A stretch of 44,330 nucleotides of DNA. Source: Alphaproteobacteria bacterium. GTDB lineage: Bacteria; Pseudomonadota; Alphaproteobacteria; Micavibrionales; Micavibrionaceae. Position numbers and translations under genes: made by a program. A model generated the notes under the pieces. It ran no database searches, was not told the origin of the DNA, and saw only the letters and a list, made by a program, of their open reading frames with translations. Positions 1 to 8,599 of this stretch are shown in pieces (within the stretch, counting starts at the first letter, position 1; the number at the start of each line of letters is the position of its first letter). The stretch lies in NCBI GenBank assembly GCA_020442425.1, contig JAGRKB010000058.1:1-44330 (forward strand), written 5' to 3'.

Positions 1-29
1 CTGTTCTGTCTTCGACCGCATAAACCGCA

Positions 30-49
30 ACCCCGTGCATGAACGGGGT
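30..49. repeat. Palindromic CCCCGT hairpin, copy 1 of a dispersed repeat
   Basis: CCCCGT and ACGGGG arms surround a GCATGA loop, with one extra A-T pair outside. The same core followed by GGGGTCTT recurs at 10764 and 11004, so this is a short REP-like family of the genome. It lies just upstream of maeB. A second small hairpin (CCTCTT/AAGAGG) follows near 93-110. No function is visible. Confidence 0.6.
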
Positions 50-182
50 CTTACAAATGACGCTGAATATATGCTGCATAACACCATACCCCCCTCTTGA
101 AAAAAGAGGAGAAATCTGGTCTGTTAACGCCAATTATCAAATCAAAACCAATATAAAGATTCTTACAGCAAGGAAACACGCC

Positions 183-2498
183 GTGAAAGATACATTGCGC
201 GACGCCGCTCTCGAATACCACCGCCTCCCCCGCCCTGGGAAAATTTCTATTGTACCGACTAAGCAAATGACCACGCAGCGTGATTTGTCGCTTGCTTACT
301 CCCCTGGGGTAGCCGCAGCTTGTGAAGAAATTGAAAAAGACCCTCTGACCGCACTCGACTATACCTCCCGTGGGAACGTTGTCGCTGTCATTTCCAACGG
401 AACAGCCGTGCTGGGATTGGGTGCAATTGGCGCATTGGCCTCAAAACCGGTGATGGAGGGAAAATCCGTCCTCTTTAAGAAATTCGCCAATGTGGATTCC
501 ATCGATATAGAAATCGAAGAACGCGACCCACAAAAACTGATTGAAATTATCGCCTCTCTCGAACCGTCTTTCGGAGGGATCAATCTGGAAGACATCAAAT
601 CTCCGGAATGTTTCGAAATCGAGCGCACATTACGTGAACGGATGAAAATCCCTGTCTTTCATGATGACCAACACGGAACCGCAATTATTTCAGGGGCGGC
701 CATTCTGAACTGGTTGGAAATAACAGGCCGTAAAATCACGGAAGTCAAATTAGTGGCCTCCGGTGCCGGAGCTGCTGCAATTGCCTGCCTTTCTTTGCTT
801 GTCAATCTGGGAATGCCGAAAGAAAATATCATCGTCTGTGACCGCACAGGTGTCGTCTACAAAGGACGCAACGAAGGCATGGACCCCGAGAAAGAAAAAT
901 TTGCGGTCGAAACCGAGGCTCGTACTTTGGACGATGCCATCAAGGGCGCGAACATTTTCTTAGGTCTGTCAGCCGCAGGCGCATTAAAAAAAGAAATGGT
1001 CAAGAAAATGGCCGATGCTCCATTGATTATGGCGCTCGCCAATCCGACACCTGAAATTATGCCCGACGAAGCTCTGGAAGCAAAACCGGATGCCGTCATT
1101 TGCACGGGTCGTTCCGACTTCCCCAATCAGGTCAACAACGTTTTGTGCTTCCCGTATATTTTCCGTGGAGCATTAGACGTTGGAGCAACCGCCATCAACG
1201 AAGAAATGAAAATGGCTTGCGTGCGTGCAATCGCTGCTCTCGCCCGTAAGGAAGTCACAGCAGAAGTCGCAGCTATTTATTCGGAAGAAACTCTCGAATT
1301 CGGGTCGAAATACATGATCCCGAAACCGTTCGACCCACGCTTGATTGTAGAACTTCCAATGGCAGTGGCAAAAACCGCGATGGAAACAGGCGTAGCAACT
1401 CGCCCGATCGAAGACTGGGAAGCCTACAAAAACAAGCTCACTCAATTCTTCTACCAATCAGACTCGATCATGCGTCCGGTCTTTGCCAAAGCAAAAGCCA
1501 ACCCTAAAAAGATTGCATACTGCGAAGGTGAAGAAGAGCGCGTACTGCGTGCAGTTCAAACCGTTGTTGACGAACAACTGGCGCGCCCGATCGTCATTGG
1601 TCGCCGCGCGGTCATTGAAAACCGCTTGGAAAAACTGCACTTGCGCATGAAGATGGATCAGGATTTTGATCTGGTCGATCCGGAAAACGATGCACGCTAC
1701 CACGAATACTGGAACGCCTATCATAAAGTCATGGAACGTTCTGGTGTAACCCCGTCCCACGCCCGCAATATCGTCAGAACCAACACAACAGTCATAGGCT
1801 CGATGCTGGTTCATAAAGGTGAAGCAGACGGAATGATTTGCGGCTCGGTCGCCCCTTATCGCGAACATTTGAAAACCATTGTTGATGTCATTGGCCTACG
1901 TCCGGGAGTTGAAACGGCCGCCGCAATGATCTGTTTGCTACATCCGACCCGCGGCCCGATTTTTATCTGCGATACACACATCAATCCCGACCCGAGTGTC
2001 GCCCAGATTTCTGAAATGACCTTGCTGGCCGCTGAAGAAATAAGACGTTTTGGTATTGTGCCGAAAGTGGCCTTGATATCCCATTCGAATTTCGGTTCTC
2101 ACCGCCACGAAAGCGCATTTAAGATGCGTGATGCCTTCTTCGACATCAAAATGCGCGCACCTGATTTGGAAATCGACGGAGAAATGCACGCGGACGCAGC
2201 ACTATCTGAAGAAATCCGCAATCAAATCATGCCGAACTCGACACTGAAAGGCTCAGCCAACCTGCTAATCATGCCAACCGTTGACGCCGCAAACATTACC
2301 TACAACGCTGTCAAAGTTCTGGCGGATTGCATTCCGATTGGCCCGATCTTGTTGGGAGTCGCGCAAACGGCTCACATCGTAACCAACGCAGTCACATCAC
2401 GCGGGCTGGTAAATATTACGGCAGTTTCGACAGTCGGCGCTCAAATCTTCTCCGAAGACGAAGCCCCCAAAATTCTGAAAGAAACCGAAGCAGCTTAA
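183..2498 (+). CDS. maeB: NADP-dependent malic enzyme with C-terminal phosphotransacetylase-like domain
   Basis: Oxidatively decarboxylates malate to pyruvate with NADP in the cytosol, feeding gluconeogenesis and NADPH supply. The malic N-terminal domain shows YSPGVAAACEEI, the ERDPQKLI segment and FHDDQHGTAI (metal and substrate binding), then a Rossmann NAD-binding domain, then a phosphate acetyl/butyryl-transferase-like domain over roughly the last 330 residues, regarded in this family as regulatory. I chose GTG 183: AAGGAAA sits about 7 bases upstream and the product begins VKDTLRDAALEYH, giving 771 residues, the usual MaeB length. The longer reading from 39 adds 48 residues without family character and overlaps a hairpin repeat. 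Its stop overlaps the stop of the convergent next gene. Ppdk further along could turn the pyruvate into PEP. Confidence 0.95.
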   Translation: MKDTLRDAALEYHRLPRPGKISIVPTKQMTTQRDLSLAYSPGVAAACEEIEKDPLTALDYTSRGNVVAVISNGTAVLGLGAIGALASKPVMEGKSVLFKKFANVDSIDIEIEERDPQKLIEIIASLEPSFGGINLEDIKSPECFEIERTLRERMKIPVFHDDQHGTAIISGAAILNWLEITGRKITEVKLVASGAGAAAIACLSLLVNLGMPKENIIVCDRTGVVYKGRNEGMDPEKEKFAVETEARTLDDAIKGANIFLGLSAAGALKKEMVKKMADAPLIMALANPTPEIMPDEALEAKPDAVICTGRSDFPNQVNNVLCFPYIFRGALDVGATAINEEMKMACVRAIAALARKEVTAEVAAIYSEETLEFGSKYMIPKPFDPRLIVELPMAVAKTAMETGVATRPIEDWEAYKNKLTQFFYQSDSIMRPVFAKAKANPKKIAYCEGEEERVLRAVQTVVDEQLARPIVIGRRAVIENRLEKLHLRMKMDQDFDLVDPENDARYHEYWNAYHKVMERSGVTPSHARNIVRTNTTVIGSMLVHKGEADGMICGSVAPYREHLKTIVDVIGLRPGVETAAAMICLLHPTRGPIFICDTHINPDPSVAQISEMTLLAAEEIRRFGIVPKVALISHSNFGSHRHESAFKMRDAFFDIKMRAPDLEIDGEMHADAALSEEIRNQIMPNSTLKGSANLLIMPTVDAANITYNAVKVLADCIPIGPILLGVAQTAHIVTNAVTSRGLVNITAVSTVGAQIFSEDEAPKILKETEAA

Positions 2499-3295
2499 TC
2501 TCGACCTAACGCAAGAGCATGGCGCTCTATAAATGCCCGTGTATTTATACCGCCACGCTGTATTGCATACCTATAATATCTCATCAGCTCTAAAGCAACT
2601 GTCTTTGCTGGGATCAATTCGCAAGCCTTTTCGATTTCAGAATCAGACAAGGAAATTAATTCGGGCATTTCCATACTAGCATATCCAAGCCGTTGTTCCT
2701 TATTAAGAATGATGAGCGCCGCATATCGGGCAATAGCACGCCCTTGAAGTTCTTTAGCTCCTATCAAAGCCTCCTGAATGGCCGGCTCGGCATGGCCGTT
2801 AAATATATATCTTATTTCCCGGGAACATTCCGCTAAACTAAATTGATACCCCCAATCTGTCTTTGCTTCATTAGCAGCTTTTGCGAAATGAAAAAGCGTT
2901 GTAAATTTAAGAGAACGCTCCTCAAGCGTTTCAGTGGCATAATCCCAGCTTGCCCTCATAATGTTCGCCAACACATATCTGCTCACTGAAGAGCGACTCA
3001 ATAAAAACATTTCTCTGGCTTTTTTCAATGCTTCTTCAGCACCTGGAAACAAACACGGAGAGCCATTTTGAGCAAGATATTCGCAAAAAAACGGACGAAT
3101 TTCTTGAAACAGCTGATTGGCTCTCTCTTGATTTCTGGCTTTTTCTTTCTCAGTCAAAAAAGCCTCAGGAGGAGTATTTACTTCTAGCAATATCGCAGCA
3201 ATATCCAAGCTCTGCTGCGTCTCTAAAGAATGCAACTCCATAATTAATCTTTCAATCAACAAACTTATAAAATCTTTCTCAACACTTTTATCCAT
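2495..3295 (-). CDS. Hypothetical all-helical protein
   Basis: I do not recognise this 266-residue protein. It looks soluble and helical, with no signal peptide and no membrane segment, and many Leu/Ala/Glu heptads. Start chosen at the ATG at 3295 (MDKSVEKD), because GAGG lies about 5 bases upstream; an in-frame extension upstream has no ribosome site. A good promoter lies just upstream (3325-3353). Its stop codon overlaps that of maeB by 3 bases, so the two are convergent with no terminator between them. The DNA is more AT-rich than maeB and mgtE, which fits an accessory or acquired gene. The clean start signals and unbroken 266 codons favour a real gene; function unknown. Confidence 0.75.
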   Translation of the reverse strand: MDKSVEKDFISLLIERLIMELHSLETQQSLDIAAILLEVNTPPEAFLTEKEKARNQERANQLFQEIRPFFCEYLAQNGSPCLFPGAEEALKKAREMFLLSRSSVSRYVLANIMRASWDYATETLEERSLKFTTLFHFAKAANEAKTDWGYQFSLAECSREIRYIFNGHAEPAIQEALIGAKELQGRAIARYAALIILNKEQRLGYASMEMPELISLSDSEIEKACELIPAKTVALELMRYYRYAIQRGGINTRAFIERHALALGRD

Positions 3296-3324
3296 GACAT
3301 CCTCAAAAAAAACATTCGTACACA

Positions 3325-3353
3325 CTGATATAAAAAATTAATAGTTATGTCAA
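3325..3353 (-). promoter_or_regulatory. Predicted sigma-70 promoter of the 2495-3295 gene
   Basis: Read on the minus strand there is a perfect TTGACA (3348-3353), a 17-base spacer and TATCAG (3325-3330). The start codon at 3295 is about 30 bases below the -10 box, implying a very short leader. The gap to divergent mgtE (3296-3455) otherwise shows only AT-rich sequence with a possible plus-strand TATACT near 3387. Confidence 0.5.
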
Positions 3354-3455
3354 TCTAAATAATATCTAGCACTTGTGATTTACACTATACTCCTCTAATA
3401 AAAAGCAGTTTTGAAAAATTTCCCGATAACGACAAGCCATCAAGGAGCTACCGCG

Positions 3456-4886
3456 ATGAGCATTCCGCCGGACTTGCAAGAACATATTGAAGAAACCAAA
3501 GAGTCCATTCTCGTTCCTGACGAGGAAATTTTGGCTACGGAATTTTTGGGACTGTCTGATGACGCTATCCGCGAGATTATCGAGACCTTGCACTCCGAGG
3601 ATGCAGAAAAGCTGGATTTAATTCTTGATGATCTGACCACCAGCGACAAAGCAGAATTGATCGAGAAAACCACCTACGAAAACCGTCAAGCCTTGATGCT
3701 TGGCTTCTCCAGACATTTCGATGCTGACGTTATATCAATTCTGCAAGAAGAAGTCAGAAACAAAACTCTGGAAACCATGCAGGCTGAACAAGTCGCAAAG
3801 ATAATTTCCGACCTCGAAAGTGATGATGCGCTCGATATTGTAGAGTCTCTTGATCCGGAATTTCAACAAGAGATCATGCGCAAACTTTCGGCAAAAATCA
3901 GAATTGCCCTACAAGAAGGTTTGAGTTTTCCTGAAGACTCAGCGGGACGTCTGATGCAACGGGAATTTGTGGCAATTCCGCAATTCTGGACTGTGGGCAA
4001 AACCATTGACTATCTCCGCGCAGCAAAGGACACGCTCCCCGAAGATTTTTATGATCTGATTGTGATTGACCCAAGCCACCATGTCGTTGGAGAAATCCCT
4101 CTCAATAAACTCGTCCGCGCCCAAAGAACGGTCAAAATTGATGATCTGACACTGGATGAGGTCCACCTTATTCCAGCGACGATGGACCAGGAAGAAGTCG
4201 CAACGCTCTTCAGAAACGAAAATCTGGCCTCCGCCCCGGTGGTGGACGAGGACAATCGCCTGATCGGGATCATCACCTATGATGACGTTATCTTCGTTAT
4301 CGATGAAGAAGCCGAAGAAGATTTGCTGAAACTCGCAGGGGTGACAGAAGACGATTTGTACAGCAATATCGGAAAAACCGTATCCTCTCGCGCAGGCTGG
4401 CTCTTTATCAATTTACTGACCGCGATTTTGGCAGCAGCCGTAATCGCTATCTTTGATGCAACAATTGAGAAAATCGTGGCACTCGCCATTCTGATGCCCA
4501 TCGTAGCCGGCATGGGCGGGAATGCAGGAACGCAGGCCATGACGGTTGCAGTGCGCGCGATTGCCACCAACGAAATCTCCGGAGCCAACGCATGGCGCGT
4601 TATCGGCAAAGAAACCGCTGTGGGCTTTTTAAATGGAGTCCTCTTTGCTGTTCTCATAGGAATTACTGCAGGAGTTTGGTTTCAAGATGCTGGCCTAGGC
4701 GCAGTTATAGCAGCCGCCATGATTATTAACCTGATCGTTGCCGGATTTTTCGGCGCCTCGATTCCGGTTGTCCTTAATAAAATCAATATCGATCCGGCGA
4801 TAGCCTCTTCGGTCTTTTTGACCACAATGACCGATGTCATCGGATTCTTTGCCTTTTTGGGGCTGGCCTCGGTTTTTCTACTGTAA
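3456..4886 (+). CDS. mgtE: Magnesium transporter MgtE
   Basis: Inner-membrane Mg2+ channel gated by cytosolic magnesium. Order of parts in the 476-residue product: superhelical MgtE N domain (about 30-130), paired CBS domains (about 135-260, ending near GIITYDDVIFVID), then five membrane helices. The membrane part has GMGGNAGTQ and the conserved Asp in TTMTDVIGFF near the C-terminus, which forms the ion site in the family. ATG 3456 was chosen because AAGGAG lies 8 bases upstream. The final 45 bases plus the following promoter region are copied at 5636, so a second mgtE tail lies downstream as part of a tandem duplication. Confidence 0.95.
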   Translation: MSIPPDLQEHIEETKESILVPDEEILATEFLGLSDDAIREIIETLHSEDAEKLDLILDDLTTSDKAELIEKTTYENRQALMLGFSRHFDADVISILQEEVRNKTLETMQAEQVAKIISDLESDDALDIVESLDPEFQQEIMRKLSAKIRIALQEGLSFPEDSAGRLMQREFVAIPQFWTVGKTIDYLRAAKDTLPEDFYDLIVIDPSHHVVGEIPLNKLVRAQRTVKIDDLTLDEVHLIPATMDQEEVATLFRNENLASAPVVDEDNRLIGIITYDDVIFVIDEEAEEDLLKLAGVTEDDLYSNIGKTVSSRAGWLFINLLTAILAAAVIAIFDATIEKIVALAILMPIVAGMGGNAGTQAMTVAVRAIATNEISGANAWRVIGKETAVGFLNGVLFAVLIGITAGVWFQDAGLGAVIAAAMIINLIVAGFFGASIPVVLNKINIDPAIASSVFLTTMTDVIGFFAFLGLASVFLL

Positions 4887-4891
4887 TTTTA

Positions 4892-4920
4892 TTGACATAA
4901 GATTGGGGATTTGCTATCTA
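4892..4920 (+). promoter_or_regulatory. Predicted promoter of first duplicated gene
   Basis: TTGACA (4892-4897), 17-base spacer, TATCTA (4915-4920) preceded by an extended -10 TGC. The equivalent boxes at 5687-5715 keep sequence and spacing although the spacer between them has diverged, which supports function. Confidence 0.6.
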
Positions 4921-4955
4921 AAACGCTAACCCCAAATATGAGTTGAGGTAAAATA

Positions 4956-5582
4956 ATGTGGAATAAAATCAAAATAACTTTGAGATGGTTAAGCGCTGGC
5001 ATCAGCGTACCATCAATAACCATAGCAGCTATGTTGAATTTTGTAACTAGCGACGACGATGCCGAAACTCGCGCGAAAAATGTTCAAGAACAAGTTAAAG
5101 AGTATTACTCAACTCCAACAATGTTTCTGAGTGCGCGGTCTACAAGCGATATAACCTTACTTACAAGATGTTATAAAGAAGCTGGAATGGGATATAATTA
5201 TGGTGAAATCCCTCATAGCTCGTTACATATACCCTATTTTAAAGGGCCTATTTCTGAAGCCTATGCACTATCACAAATAGAAAATTCCTTCTCCTCTGTG
5301 AAACAAAACCCAAAAGCCCAAAGACTAAGTGCATGTTTCAAAAATATTGCAAAAGAATTAGAAGCAGAATTTGAAGCTGAAAAAACTAAAGCCTTATCTG
5401 TCTCTTTGGATGCCAGAATAACCGAACAAGAAGAATTCATAGTTTCAGAACAAATAGCAAAATATGCTTTCAATGCTATGGCTGGTTTTAGTAGCTTACT
5501 CTTTTTATTGACGTTTGCAGGCAGAAAAGAGCAACAACCCGCTCCAAAATCAGAAGCTGTACCCGGAGAACCTACCCTCTAG
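4956..5582 (+). CDS. Hypothetical membrane-anchored protein, tandem copy A
   Basis: No family recognised. The 208-residue product has a moderately hydrophobic segment near residues 10-32, a polar middle of about 130 residues, and a clear membrane helix near 170-187 (AMAGFSSLLFLLTFAG) followed by a charged, proline-containing tail, so it may be a hairpin with the middle outside the cytoplasm. Two cysteines (in TRCYKEA and SACFKN) are kept in copy B and could pair. An acidic helical stretch (ELEAEFEAEKT then LSVSLDARIT) precedes the second helix. A TTGAGG ribosome site lies upstream of the ATG. It follows mgtE with its own promoter. AT-rich codon use differs from mgtE and the penicillin-binding protein on either side. 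Confidence 0.8.
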   Translation: MWNKIKITLRWLSAGISVPSITIAAMLNFVTSDDDAETRAKNVQEQVKEYYSTPTMFLSARSTSDITLLTRCYKEAGMGYNYGEIPHSSLHIPYFKGPISEAYALSQIENSFSSVKQNPKAQRLSACFKNIAKELEAEFEAEKTKALSVSLDARITEQEEFIVSEQIAKYAFNAMAGFSSLLFLLTFAGRKEQQPAPKSEAVPGEPTL

Positions 5583-5635
5583 CATTTATAGGGTTCCCCC
5601 CCAGAATGGGTTATAGCTCTATATATGATTGTGGT

Positions 5636-5680
5636 CGGATTCTTTGCCTTTTTGGGTCTGGCCTCGGTTTTTCTACTGTA
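5636..5680 (+). pseudogene. Duplicated 3' fragment of mgtE
   Basis: These 45 bases equal the last codons and the stop of mgtE with one substitution (GGGT for GGGG). There is no start or upstream coding sequence, so it is a relic of the duplication rather than a gene. Confidence 0.85.
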
Positions 5681-5686
5681 ATTTTA

Positions 5687-5715
5687 TTGACATAAACAAC
5701 AAGCAATGCTATCAA
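5687..5715 (+). promoter_or_regulatory. Predicted promoter of second duplicated gene
   Basis: TTGACA (5687-5692), 17-base spacer, TATCAA (5710-5715) with upstream TGC. The spacer differs strongly from copy A while both boxes are conserved. Confidence 0.6.
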
Positions 5716-5751
5716 GCCACTAAATAAAAAGCATTGGATTGAGGTAAAGTC

Positions 5752-6378
5752 ATGTGGAATAAAATCAAAAAACCTTTGAGATGGTTAAGCGGTTACTTCG
5801 CTGCTGTATCATTACCCTTGGCTGCTATGTTTCATTTAATAACTAACGACGACGATGCCGAAACTCTCGCGAAAAATGTTCAAGAACAAGTTAAAGAATA
5901 TTACTCAACTCCAACAAAGTTTCTGATAGAAAGTTCTAAAGGCGACAAAAAAATGCTTACAAAATGTTATGAAGAGGCTAAAATCGCATATACCCATGGT
6001 AAAATTCCTCATGGCTCTTTAGATGTGGTCAATTTTAACGGATCTATTCCTGAAGCCTATGCACTTTCACAAATAGCAATTTATTTCTCCACTAATACAC
6101 AAGACCAAAAAACTAAAGCATTAACGACATGTTTCAAAGAAGTTGCAAAAGAATTAGAAGCAGAATTTGAAGCGGAAAAAACTAGAGCCTTATCTGTCTC
6201 TTTGGATGCCAGAATCACCCAAGTAGAAGAAGGTAAATTTTTAGAACAAAGAATAAATTATAATTTCAATGCTATGGCTGGTTTTAGTAGCTTACTCTTT
6301 TTATTGACGTTTGCAGGTAGAAAAGAGCAGAAATCTGCTCCAAAATCAGAAGCTGTACCCAAAGAACCTACCCTCTAG
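5752..6378 (+). CDS. Hypothetical membrane-anchored protein, tandem copy B
   Basis: Paralogue of the preceding gene, also 208 residues, with the same plan: weak N-terminal hydrophobic segment, polar middle, C-terminal membrane helix. Identity is strongly patchy. The blocks AKNVQEQVKEYYSTPT, ELEAEFEAEKT, SLDARIT and FNAMAGFSSLLFLLTFAG are nearly identical, even at silent positions, while residues about 16-30, 57-100 and 155-168 differ greatly. The two cysteines (TKCYEEA, TTCFKE) are kept. Ribosome site TTGAGG is shared. It stops 33 bases before the penicillin-binding protein and could be co-transcribed with it. Function unknown. Confidence 0.8.
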   Translation: MWNKIKKPLRWLSGYFAAVSLPLAAMFHLITNDDDAETLAKNVQEQVKEYYSTPTKFLIESSKGDKKMLTKCYEEAKIAYTHGKIPHGSLDVVNFNGSIPEAYALSQIAIYFSTNTQDQKTKALTTCFKEVAKELEAEFEAEKTRALSVSLDARITQVEEGKFLEQRINYNFNAMAGFSSLLFLLTFAGRKEQKSAPKSEAVPKEPTL

Positions 6379-6411
6379 CATTTAGATCTACTTTTGTGCT
6401 AAACACCCCGA

Positions 6412-8427
6412 ATGGGACAAAATAACAAAAAAAACACAAAAAGGAAGAAAACTTCCCTTATGCGCCGCTTAATCAAGTGGTGCTTTGTGCTGGGCCTCTG
6501 GGGTGTTCTGCTCTTGGGAGCCGTTCTCGCGTGGTTTGCCAAAGACTTACCCAACATTATTGAGAACCCGCATTTCGAACGCAAAATCTCGATCACCGTG
6601 CTGGCGAATGATGACTCGGTCATCGCACGTTACGGAGACATCAAAGAAGGCAACGTCACAGCAGACGACTTGCCAAAAAATGTAACCAACGCAATTCTGG
6701 CAACAGAAGACCGTCGTTTTTACTACCATTTCGGACTTGATCCTATCGGCCTTGCACGCGCTATCTTTGTCAACATGACCAACAAAGGCCTCCATCAAGG
6801 CGGCTCGACCATCACGCAACAGCTTGCAAAAAACCTCTTTCTCTCTCAGGAAAAAACATACAAGAGAAAAATTCAGGAAGCCCTCCTCGCTGTTTGGTTG
6901 GAACATGAGCTAACCAAAGATGAAATTCTGGCAGCCTATATGAACCGCGTCTATCTCGGCGCCGGAACCTACGGAGTCAAAGCCGCTTCAAAAGTCTACT
7001 TCAACAAAGATGCCCACGAATTAAATCTCCACGAAGCCGCAATTATCGCCGGACTATTAAAAGCTCCATCAAGATATTCTCCACTCTCTAATCCGGATGC
7101 CGCAAACGCAAGGGCAAAAACCGTTCTCTCAGTCATGCTCGATGCCGGATACATTACCCAAGATCAATTCGAAAAAGCACAGAACCAGAAAATCGAACGG
7201 AAAAAAGAAAAAAATAACGATCAAGCCGCCAGATATTTCTCGGATTGGGCCGTTGATGCTTTGGAAGAAATTATAGGAACACCAACAACGGACATTATCG
7301 TCAAAACGACAATGGACCCACAGGTGCAATCCAGCACAGCCGCAGTCTTAAAAAAATCCATTGAAGACAATGAAGCCAAATCCGAAGTCACACAAGCAGC
7401 ATCGGTTGTTTTGCGCCCCGACGGCAGCATCGTCGCCCTTGTCGGCGGGGTCGATTATAACGAAAGCCAGTTCAACCGCGCGACCCAAGGCCTGCGCCAA
7501 CCGGGATCATCCTTTAAACCGTTTGTCTATCTGGCGGCCATTGAAAAAGGGGCAACCGAAGACACATTAATTGACGATGCACGACTTGAAGAAGGCAAAT
7601 ATCGCCCGACCAACTTCGCCAATAAATATTACGGCGAAGTCCGCATGATTGATGCCCTCACCATGTCGCTCAACACTGTTGCGGTAAAACTCGCCAAAGC
7701 CGTCGGCATCGAAGAAGTGATTGGCGTTGCCCGTCGCATGGGGATCACGGCAGACCTTGAACCAAACTTGTCTCTGGCATTGGGCAGCTCGGAAGTTCCG
7801 ATGATCCAGATGGCGGGAGCCTACGCAACGATAGCCAGCGGCGGATACGCCATTGAGCCGTTCGGCATAAAAAAAATAGAAGAAAAAGAAGGCGGCAAAG
7901 TTCTCTATGAACATGAGAACAGAAGCTCTCCTCGCGTTTTCAGAGCACAAGACATTCAGGTTCTGGTGAATATGATGATCTCGGTTGTTCAAAACGGAAC
8001 AGGCCAAGGAGCAAAATCATCCTTCTTTGCCGCAGGAAAAACAGGAACATCTCAAGATCACCGAGACGCATGGTTTGACGGATTTTCTCAAGACTATGTT
8101 GCCATTGTCTGGTTTGGAAATGACGACAACACGCCGATGAAACGCGTGACAGGAGGCTCTCTTCCCGCTCGTGCATGGAGAGATATTGTCGCCAAAGCAA
8201 AATACGACCCCTCCCCATCACGCTATAAACTGATTAAAGACAGCTCCGGATCATCCAGCTTTGCCGACCTCCTCGACAGTTTGATGTCTTCCCCTTTCCC
8301 CGACCTGATCGGAGAAAATTCAGCAGGAGAAATTCGCTATCGCCCACCGTCCCAAAGCTCGGAGAGCAACTACTTCAAGCCGGATCGCCCGGGCGACCGT
8401 GTCGGCTACGGCAGATTCAACGACTAA
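6412..8427 (+). CDS. Class A penicillin-binding protein (PBP1A family)
   Basis: Bifunctional peptidoglycan synthase of the inner membrane: a glycosyltransferase polymerises lipid II and a transpeptidase cross-links the stems. A basic cytosolic tail is followed by one membrane helix (about 23-42). The GT51 domain shows ATEDRRFYYHFG with catalytic Glu99, then GGSTITQQLAKNLF and YMNRVYLG. The transpeptidase has S366-S-F-K369 (nucleophile motif), S419-L-N421 and K543-T-G-T. All active-site motifs are present, so both activities are expected. At 671 residues it is shorter than E. coli PBP1a (about 850) and lacks the extra inserted domains. The first ATG at 6412 has little ribosome site; a second at 6460 lies downstream of AGGAAG but would trim the basic tail. 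A terminator follows at 8454. Confidence 0.93.
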   Translation: MGQNNKKNTKRKKTSLMRRLIKWCFVLGLWGVLLLGAVLAWFAKDLPNIIENPHFERKISITVLANDDSVIARYGDIKEGNVTADDLPKNVTNAILATEDRRFYYHFGLDPIGLARAIFVNMTNKGLHQGGSTITQQLAKNLFLSQEKTYKRKIQEALLAVWLEHELTKDEILAAYMNRVYLGAGTYGVKAASKVYFNKDAHELNLHEAAIIAGLLKAPSRYSPLSNPDAANARAKTVLSVMLDAGYITQDQFEKAQNQKIERKKEKNNDQAARYFSDWAVDALEEIIGTPTTDIIVKTTMDPQVQSSTAAVLKKSIEDNEAKSEVTQAASVVLRPDGSIVALVGGVDYNESQFNRATQGLRQPGSSFKPFVYLAAIEKGATEDTLIDDARLEEGKYRPTNFANKYYGEVRMIDALTMSLNTVAVKLAKAVGIEEVIGVARRMGITADLEPNLSLALGSSEVPMIQMAGAYATIASGGYAIEPFGIKKIEEKEGGKVLYEHENRSSPRVFRAQDIQVLVNMMISVVQNGTGQGAKSSFFAAGKTGTSQDHRDAWFDGFSQDYVAIVWFGNDDNTPMKRVTGGSLPARAWRDIVAKAKYDPSPSRYKLIKDSSGSSSFADLLDSLMSSPFPDLIGENSAGEIRYRPPSQSSESNYFKPDRPGDRVGYGRFND

Positions 8428-8453
8428 ATATTTGATCTGTACATAAAACACCG

Positions 8454-8489
8454 CCCCGCAAAGTTTTCTACTTTGTGGGGAATTTATTT
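8454..8489 (+). terminator. Intrinsic terminator after the penicillin-binding protein
   Basis: Ten-base arms CCCCGCAAAG and CTTTGTGGGG (8454-8463 and 8471-8480) with a 7-base loop, followed by an AT-rich TTTATTT run. Confidence 0.75.
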
Positions 8490-8514
8490 CGCCTACACTA
8501 AATCCCGAATTTTA

Positions 8515-8577
8515 TTGATTCCGATTAAGATTTTATATATAACTTTCATGCTATTATATATAGAATTATATAACTTT
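8515..8577 (+). promoter_or_regulatory. AT-rich promoter region of the SPFH gene with direct repeats
   Basis: TTGATT (8515-8520), 17-base spacer and TATAAC (8538-8543) make a plausible sigma-70 promoter. The 11-mer TATATAACTTT occurs at 8536-8546, across the -10 box, and again at 8567-8577, 31 bases (about three helical turns) apart, which could be an operator pair. Confidence 0.45.
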
Positions 8578-8599
8578 AACAAGTAAGGGAAATGAAGAG

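Larger units (their letters stand above)
4841..5588 (+). repeat. Tandem duplication, unit A
   Basis: Unit A spans the mgtE 3' end, the promoter and the first 208-residue gene, ending with the sequence TAGCATTTA. The first 60 bases (4841-4900) match 5636-5695 at 59 positions. Offset between copies is 795-796 bases. Confidence 0.9.
5636..6384 (+). repeat. Tandem duplication, unit B
   Basis: Second copy of the unit at 4841-5588. It starts with a duplicated, non-functional piece of the mgtE 3' end (stop codon included) and ends at the same TAGCATTTA. About 47 bases (5589-5635) between the units are not shared. Confidence 0.9.

Noticed and set aside
39..182. Longer N-terminus for malic enzyme
   Set aside because: The 48 extra residues are not family-like and a good ribosome site serves GTG 183.
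2327..2509. Short plus-strand frame over the maeB end
   Set aside because: It overlaps maeB in another frame and has no supporting signals.
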